From Aldersonia sp. NBC_00410 (GTDB lineage: Bacteria; Actinomycetota; Actinomycetes; Mycobacteriales; Mycobacteriaceae), in contig NZ_JAPENM010000005.1 in the NCBI RefSeq assembly GCF_026342035.1, forward strand, positions 186,001 through 250,000: a DNA stretch of 64,000 bases. The letters are read 5' to 3'. Shown here one piece after another: positions 59,509 to 64,000 of this stretch (position 1 is its first letter; each line of letters opens with the position of its first letter). The notes beneath the pieces were generated by a model. The model was given only the letters and a program-made list of their open reading frames with translations, was not told the DNA's origin and made no database searches. The position numbers were made by a program, and so were the translations under genes.

Positions 59509-59545
59509 GTGCGCTACCCGGGCCACGTCAGTCCAGGTAGCGCAC
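59509..59545. terminator. Possible hairpin terminator of the FprB-type gene
   Basis: GTGCGCTACC (59509-59518) pairs with GGTAGCGCAC (59536-59545), a 10-bp stem and 17-base loop, starting 9 bp after the reductase stop. The second arm lies in the last codons of the convergent MaoC gene. Confidence 0.45.
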
Positions 59546-59980
59546 CAGGCTGACCGCGACGCAGGCCGGTTTGTCGGCCCCCTCCGCGGTGATGGTGACC
59601 GTCCGCTCGGCCTGCACCCCGCCCGACACGTCGGTGACGGTGTCCAGGGTGACGGTGCCGCGCACCCGGCTGCCCACGGTGACCGGCGAGATGAAGCGAA
59701 CCTTGCCCAGGCCGTAGTTGATCGCCATCCGCGCGTTGGGCACCGACATCACCTCTTGGGTGATGGAGGCGAGCAACGACAGGGTCAGGAAGCCGTGGGC
59801 GATCGTTTTGCCGTATGGACCTTCCGCCGCGCGCTCGGCATCGACGTGGATCCATTGATGGTCTCCGGTGGCATCGGCGAATCGGTCGATGCGCTCCTGG
59901 TCGATGGTGATCCAGTCGCTCGTGCCCAGCTCGGTGCCAACGGCTGCCCGTAGCGCGTCGAAGTCGGTGAAGTCGGTCAT
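59528..59980 (-). CDS. MaoC-like (R)-specific enoyl-CoA hydratase
   Basis: A 150-residue single-hotdog protein with the hydratase-2 motif FADATGDHQWIHVD (Asp and His catalytic) and the later GLGKVRFISPV, typical of MaoC/NodN-like dehydratases. It should hydrate 2-enoyl-CoA. The ATG at 59980 follows AGGAGG. It lies just past a strong terminator hairpin, so it needs read-through or a promoter in the 20 bp between; otherwise it is the tail of the fadD-amidohydrolase-fadD operon. Confidence 0.88.
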   Translation of the reverse strand: MTDFTDFDALRAAVGTELGTSDWITIDQERIDRFADATGDHQWIHVDAERAAEGPYGKTIAHGFLTLSLLASITQEVMSVPNARMAINYGLGKVRFISPVTVGSRVRGTVTLDTVTDVSGGVQAERTVTITAEGADKPACVAVSLVRYLD

Positions 59981-59999
59981 CGGTCCTCCTGTACACACG

Positions 60000-60033
60000 C
60001 GATAGCCGGGTGCCGTTCGGCACCCGGCTATCG
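60000..60033 (-). terminator. Strong hairpin between fadD3-like and maoC-like genes
   Basis: CGATAGCCGGGTGCC and GGCACCCGGCTATCG form a perfect 15-bp stem around GTTC, 7 bp after the ligase stop on the leftward strand. Confidence 0.82.
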
Positions 60034-60039
60034 GTGACG

Positions 60040-61467
60040 TTATCGCAGTTGGTCTTTCACGACCTTGCCGGTCGCATTGAGCGGCAGCGCGTCGAGGAAG
60101 GCCACCGAGCGCGGTACCTTGAAGCCGGCCATGCGGTTTCGGGCCCACGCGATGAGCTCGTCTTCGACGACCGGTTCGCGCGCCACGACGAACGCCTTAC
60201 CCACCTGGCCGAGTCGTTCGTCGGGTACACCGATCACGGCGACCTGCGCGACCGCGGGGTGTTCGAGCAGGAATCCCTCGATCTCGGCGGGGTAGGCATT
60301 GAATCCGCCGACGATGAACATGTCCTTCTTGCGTCCGATGATCTTCAGGCGGCCCTCATCGTCGAGCGAGCCGAGGTCCCCGGTGTGCAGCCAGCCATCG
60401 GGATCGATCGCCTCGGCGGTGGCCGCCGGGTCGTCGAAATAGCCCTGCATGACGTTGTAACCCCGGATCAGCACCTCGGCGTCCTCGGCGATCCGCACTT
60501 CGATTCCATCGCACGGCTTTCCGACTGTCGTCGCGATCTGTTCGAACGTGTCGCCGCGCCGTGATGCGGTCGCGGTGCCGCCCTCGCTCAAGCCGTAGCC
60601 GGTCATGATCGTCTCGAACGGCAGTTCTTCCTTGATTCGGCGGATGAGCTCGACCGGGATGTCCGCAGACCCGGTCACCGCGGCGCGAAGCGAGGACAGG
60701 TCCCTCGTGCCCGGCACGGATAACAGCGTCTGGTACAGCGTGGGCGGACCGGGCAGCATGGTGATCTTTTCGCGCTCAACGAGTTCGAGCACCTTGTCCA
60801 CGTCGAGCACCGGCACGGGGAGCACCGTGGCGCCGCGGATCATCGACGCGATCAGGCCTGCCTTGTACCCGAACATGTGAAAGAAGGGATTGACCGCCAA
60901 ATATCTGTCGCCCTCGCGCAGATCCGCGAGATCGCACCATTCGGCGAACATCCGCAGTGTTTGCCGATGGTTCATCATGACGCCCTTGGGACGTCCCGTG
61001 GTGCCGGAGGTGTACATGATGTCGGCGATGTCGTCGCCATCGACCTTGCGCTCGAACGGTTCTCCGCTGGACAGGAAGTCGGACTTCAGGTCGATGACGG
61101 GCACGCCGGCGGGCGCGGTGTAGTCCACGCCGAGGAAGCCCTTCTCGATCAGCACCGCTTTGGCGCCGCTGCGGTCGATGATGTCGGCGGCCTCGTCGGT
61201 CTTGTAGCGGGTGTTGACCGGAACCATGATCCCGCCCGCCGTGAGCAGTCCGAATGCAGCGATGATCCACTCGGCGGAATTGGGCGCCCAAATCGCGACG
61301 CGATCGCCTTTTTCGATCCCGGCCTGGGCGTAAGCCCCGGCGGCACAACGAATCCGCTGGGCAAGTTGGGTGAACGTCAGCCGGAGAGAACCGTCGACGA
61401 CCGCTTCGGCAGCACCGAAGCGGTCGTCGACGGATAGGACCATCTCCGGGATGGTCTGCCAGGTCAT
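60040..61467 (-). CDS. FadD3-like acyl-CoA synthetase
   Basis: A 475-residue ANL ligase. The P-loop is YTSGTTGRPKGV, then NPFFHMFGYKAG, GYGLSEGGTA, GRKKDMFIVGGFNAYP and the catalytic Lys in NATGKVVKDQLR. The FFHxFGYKAG stretch and general length resemble mycobacterial FadD3, which activates a steroid-ring remnant (HIP) to its CoA ester. This supports a cyclic-acid substrate but does not prove orthology. The start overlaps the amidohydrolase stop (ATGA), and a terminator follows. Confidence 0.88.
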   Translation of the reverse strand: MTWQTIPEMVLSVDDRFGAAEAVVDGSLRLTFTQLAQRIRCAAGAYAQAGIEKGDRVAIWAPNSAEWIIAAFGLLTAGGIMVPVNTRYKTDEAADIIDRSGAKAVLIEKGFLGVDYTAPAGVPVIDLKSDFLSSGEPFERKVDGDDIADIMYTSGTTGRPKGVMMNHRQTLRMFAEWCDLADLREGDRYLAVNPFFHMFGYKAGLIASMIRGATVLPVPVLDVDKVLELVEREKITMLPGPPTLYQTLLSVPGTRDLSSLRAAVTGSADIPVELIRRIKEELPFETIMTGYGLSEGGTATASRRGDTFEQIATTVGKPCDGIEVRIAEDAEVLIRGYNVMQGYFDDPAATAEAIDPDGWLHTGDLGSLDDEGRLKIIGRKKDMFIVGGFNAYPAEIEGFLLEHPAVAQVAVIGVPDERLGQVGKAFVVAREPVVEDELIAWARNRMAGFKVPRSVAFLDALPLNATGKVVKDQLR

Positions 61468-62645
61468 ACCTTGAGCAGCCTCGCGAGGTTACCGCCCATG
61501 ACGAGCTTCTGGTCCTCGAGGGGCAGGTGCTCGACGTGCTTGATGTAGGTGGTGGGCTCGGCGAGACCCTCCGGATGCGGATAGTCGGACCCGAACAGCA
61601 CGCGCTCCGCGCCGATCAGCGCGGTCAGCTTGCTGAAGTCCTCTTCCCAGAACGGGCTGACGTGGATGCTCTTCTTGATGGCGGCAACCGGATCTTGCAT
61701 GCCAAATCCCTCGGGCGCCTTCTTGTACACGTCCTCGAGGGTTTGCAGCACGTGCGGGAGCCAGCTGGCACCGTTCTCGATGACCGCGATGCGCAGTTCG
61801 GGGAAGCGGAACAGTGCACCGTGGCACACCCACGACACGACCGCATCCTGAATCGGACGCCATTCGCTCACCATCCGGAACGCGTTGGTGACGAACGGGA
61901 GCATCTCGTCGGAGCTGCCTTCCCAGTCCTGGTTGTACCGCGCATAGCCGCTGTCCGATGAGTGCTGGGTGACCAGCACGTCGAGCTCGACGACACGCTT
62001 CCAGAACGGATCGAACTCCGGCAGGGCGAAGGACCGCGGGCCCTTGAAACCCGGGACCGGCGCCGGCCGGACCAGGATCGCCTTGGCGCCGCGCTCGACG
62101 CACCATTCGAGTTCTTCGATCGCCTTGTCCACGATGGGCAGGCTGATGACCGGAACGGTGAAGATCCGCTCCTTGTAGTTGAACGACCAAGTCTCGTACA
62201 GCCACTGGTTGAGCGAGTGAACGACCGCGTGGATCATCTCCGGGTTGTCGCGCATGCGCTCTTCGATGAGGCTCGCGAGAGTCGGGAACATCAGCGTGCG
62301 GTCGATCTTGAGCTCGTCCATGAGCTCGAGCCGCGGACCGGGCTCACGGAAGGCCGGGATCGACTTCATCGGCTTGCCGAAGATCTCCCGCTTGCTCTTG
62401 CCCTCGGGGTTGCCGTTCTTGAAGTAGTCCTCCATCGCGCCGGGACGGGCGACGACCTCGAAGGTCGGGTTGGGGATGTAGTCGCTGATCTGGTTGCGGA
62501 TCGCGATCTTGGTACGGCCGTCGACCTGGACGTATTTGATCGCGCCCTTGTACTTGTCCGGGAGGAACTTGGTGAGGGCCTCCTCGGTCTCGTACAGATG
62601 ATTGTCCGCATCGAAGAGCGGGTAGGGCAACTCACTGGGTGACAT
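61464..62645 (-). CDS. Amidohydrolase family 2 metal-dependent hydrolase/decarboxylase
   Basis: A 393-residue TIM-barrel amidohydrolase. The first motif is FDADNHLYE, with TQHSSDSGY and IENGASWLPH in the middle and FGSDYPHPEG carrying the last Asp. It is a paralogue of the protein at 38177. Family members cleave or decarboxylate ring-derived acids. The ATG at 62645 lies 26 bp after an operator-like repeat that covers the end of the upstream fadD. Coupled by ATGA to the FadD3-like ligase, which suggests successive steps. Confidence 0.87.
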   Translation of the reverse strand: MSPSELPYPLFDADNHLYETEEALTKFLPDKYKGAIKYVQVDGRTKIAIRNQISDYIPNPTFEVVARPGAMEDYFKNGNPEGKSKREIFGKPMKSIPAFREPGPRLELMDELKIDRTLMFPTLASLIEERMRDNPEMIHAVVHSLNQWLYETWSFNYKERIFTVPVISLPIVDKAIEELEWCVERGAKAILVRPAPVPGFKGPRSFALPEFDPFWKRVVELDVLVTQHSSDSGYARYNQDWEGSSDEMLPFVTNAFRMVSEWRPIQDAVVSWVCHGALFRFPELRIAVIENGASWLPHVLQTLEDVYKKAPEGFGMQDPVAAIKKSIHVSPFWEEDFSKLTALIGAERVLFGSDYPHPEGLAEPTTYIKHVEHLPLEDQKLVMGGNLARLLKV

Positions 62646-62668
62646 CTGGCGAACCTCCTTATCGGTTT

Positions 62669-62687
62669 ACGAGAATACTATTCTCTC
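62669..62687. promoter_or_regulatory. Operator-like palindrome overlapping the end of a fadD gene
   Basis: ACGAGAATACTATTCTCTC has the perfect core GAGAAT-ACT-ATTCTC at 62671-62685, 24 bp before the amidohydrolase ATG. It includes the TAG stop (62678-62680) of the upstream ligase, the same arrangement as at the end of tetR (6368-6382). Confidence 0.75.
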
Positions 62688-64000
62688 AACTGCAGACTGG
62701 CAATGTCCTTCCGCAGGACGTACTTCTGCACCTTGCCGCTCGGCGTGCGTGGGAAGTCGGCGACTTCACGCAACTCCTCGGGCCACTTCTGACGCGCGAT
62801 ACCCGCCTCCCGAAAATGCGCACGCACCTCGTCGAGGGTCGGCATGGCATGTCCCTGCCGCAGGCGTAGGACAGCGGCCGCCCGCTCGCCGAGGCGCGGG
62901 TCCGGTGTCGACACCACGGCGGCCTCGGCAACGGCCGGCATGGTGAGCAGCACCTCCTCGACCTCGAGCGCGCTGATGTTCTCGCCGCCGCGAATGATGA
63001 CGTCGGATTTCCGGTCGGTGATGGTGAGGTAGCCGTCGTCGTCGAGGACGCCGATGTCGCCGGTGTGGTACCAGCCCTCGTCGTCGAATGCCGCTGCGGT
63101 CAACGCCTCATCGGTGTAGCCGATGCACAGATCCGGTCCGCGACTGAGAATCTCGCCGTCCTCCGCGAGGCGAATCTCCACGCCCGGCAGGACGTTGCCG
63201 TCGGTGAACAGCCGCTTGTCCTCGGGTGCGGTGTGGTGCGACCCGGTGATCGACGGATGTTCGGTGCTGCCGTAGGAGCGGAACACGATGATGCCCAAGC
63301 CGGCGAGTCGGGTGGTGACGGCGACGGGCACCGAGGAACCGCCGAGTCCGGCATAGCGCATGAAGGGCACGTGTTCAGGCGTGAAATTCGGGTGGTCGAG
63401 CAGGCTGGTCATGAAATAGGTGGCGCCGCCGCCGACGGTTATTCCGTCACTGAGCATCAGCTCGAGCGCCTTGCCCGGATCCCACACGTCGGCGAGGTGA
63501 ATCGGCTTGCCGTCGAGAACCGGGATGAGGAACGCGTTGATCATGCCGATGAAATGCCCGACCGGGGCTGCGGTCAGCTGCTTCTGACGGTCGGCGGGAT
63601 AGAGACCGGCGAGCTGATGTGTTTCGTGGCCGAGTGTCTGATGGCTGTGGATGACGCCCTTCGGATTGCTCGTTGTGCCGGAGGTGAAGGCGATAAGCGC
63701 AGGTCCGGTCGGGTCGGCAGCGATCAGACCGGCCATCGGTTCGTCGGCGAGTAGATCGTCGAAGTCCCGCCCGACCACGCCGACGATCGGAACGTTGGCG
63801 CTCAGTTCTGGCTGGTACTCGAGGTTGCCGAACTTCTCCGCGGTGATGAACACTCGGGGGGACACTGTGTCGAGGATGTAGCCGACTTCCTTGCGGCCGT
63901 AGAAATGCACGATCGGCATCACCGCCGCGCCGAGCATCGCGGATGCCCAGAAGGTCGCCGCCGCTTCCATCCAGTTCGGCAGCTGAAAGGCCACGACGTC
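62678..64000 (-). CDS. Acyl-CoA synthetase (FadD family), N-terminus beyond the window
   Basis: The visible 441 residues start with DVVAFQLPNWMEAAATFWA, an internal ANL segment, so the first roughly 60-90 residues lie outside the window. Motifs are the P-loop FTSGTTSNPKGV, the A5 region RSYGSTEHPS, DRKSDVIIRGGENI and Lys in TPSGKVQKYVLR. It is the fourth ligase in the window. It precedes the amidohydrolase and FadD3-like genes on the same strand; the operator over its stop suggests that the downstream genes can be expressed separately. Confidence 0.88.
   Translation of the reverse strand, partial: DVVAFQLPNWMEAAATFWASAMLGAAVMPIVHFYGRKEVGYILDTVSPRVFITAEKFGNLEYQPELSANVPIVGVVGRDFDDLLADEPMAGLIAADPTGPALIAFTSGTTSNPKGVIHSHQTLGHETHQLAGLYPADRQKQLTAAPVGHFIGMINAFLIPVLDGKPIHLADVWDPGKALELMLSDGITVGGGATYFMTSLLDHPNFTPEHVPFMRYAGLGGSSVPVAVTTRLAGLGIIVFRSYGSTEHPSITGSHHTAPEDKRLFTDGNVLPGVEIRLAEDGEILSRGPDLCIGYTDEALTAAAFDDEGWYHTGDIGVLDDDGYLTITDRKSDVIIRGGENISALEVEEVLLTMPAVAEAAVVSTPDPRLGERAAAVLRLRQGHAMPTLDEVRAHFREAGIARQKWPEELREVADFPRTPSGKVQKYVLRKDIASLQLRE

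Noticed and set aside
1-64000. Mobile elements, CRISPR, tRNA/rRNA or prophage genes
   Set aside because: No transposase or integrase, regularly spaced repeats or structural RNA genes were found on either strand; the repeats seen are operators, hairpins and the 10894 cluster.

Overview
The window is high-GC actinobacterial DNA. Start codons GTG and TTG are common, ATGA/GTGA stop-start overlaps link many genes, and there is an Mtb12-type lipoprotein, an FprB-type ferredoxin reductase, a mycofactocin-type SDR and paired acyl-CoA dehydrogenases. Together these point to the Mycobacteriales (Rhodococcus, Nocardia, Gordonia or Mycobacterium type); I cannot name the species. No rRNA, tRNA, insertion sequence, phage gene or CRISPR array was seen.

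Almost everything is a catabolic island for CoA-activated carboxylic acids. Layout: (a) 1-4.4 kb, two SDRs facing FadD-thiolase-MeaB; (b) 4.4-10.2 kb, a DAP-dehydrogenase-like reductase, TesB-like thioesterase and TetR regulator facing an acyl-CoA dehydrogenase (ACAD) pair and a crotonase; (c) 10.3-10.8 kb, an Mtb12-like lipoprotein; (d) 11-16.7 kb, a leftward operon with an ACAD pair, SnoaL-like protein, amidohydrolase, small unknown protein, Rieske oxygenase and carboxymuconolactone-decarboxylase-like protein; (e) 17-28.7 kb, a rightward operon with two paralogous solute-binding lipoproteins, a fused LivH-LivM permease, LivG, LivF, two small proteins, two ACADs, an SDR and a CoA-transferase; (f) 28.8-30.3 kb, a TetR, an unknown protein and a small secreted protein; (g) 30.4-35.3 kb, a leftward operon whose aminoglycoside-phosphotransferase-like kinase plus ACAD10/11-type dehydrogenase resembles 4-hydroxyacyl-CoA phosphorylation/elimination modules; (h) 35.4-38.1 kb, VOC protein, SDR, TetR and a convergent SDR; (i) 38.2-41.2 kb, amidohydrolase and FadD; (j) 41.2-52.6 kb, a long leftward run with an ACAD pair, two 3-hydroxyisobutyrate-dehydrogenase-like proteins, DoxX, a hydrolase, a DUF35-thiolase fusion, P450, ferredoxin, two SDRs and a TauD-type dioxygenase; (k) 52.8-59.5 kb, aldehyde dehydrogenase, CoA-transferase, HMG-CoA-synthase/DUF35-like protein, thiolase and ferredoxin reductase; (l) 59.5-64 kb, MaoC hydratase, FadD3-like ligase, amidohydrolase and a FadD cut by the window edge.

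The unifying signal is an inverted repeat, consensus ATGAGAAT-nnn-ATTCTCAT (core GAGAA-n5-TTCTC). It lies before nearly every catabolic operon: near 882, 6368, 7159, 16723, 16880, 35308, 39519, 52573 and 62671, plus half-sites at 52702-52751. The TetR gene at 6362-7036 is bracketed by two strong copies, so I infer that it controls a local regulon.

The enzyme set (CoA ligases, three tandem ACAD pairs, crotonases, SDRs, thiolases with DUF35 partners, oxygenases and a dedicated ABC importer) is what would be expected for a cyclic or branched, isoprenoid- or steroid-like acid taken up from outside, hydroxylated and shortened by beta-oxidation and retro-aldol or thiolytic steps. The actual substrate cannot be read from the sequence.
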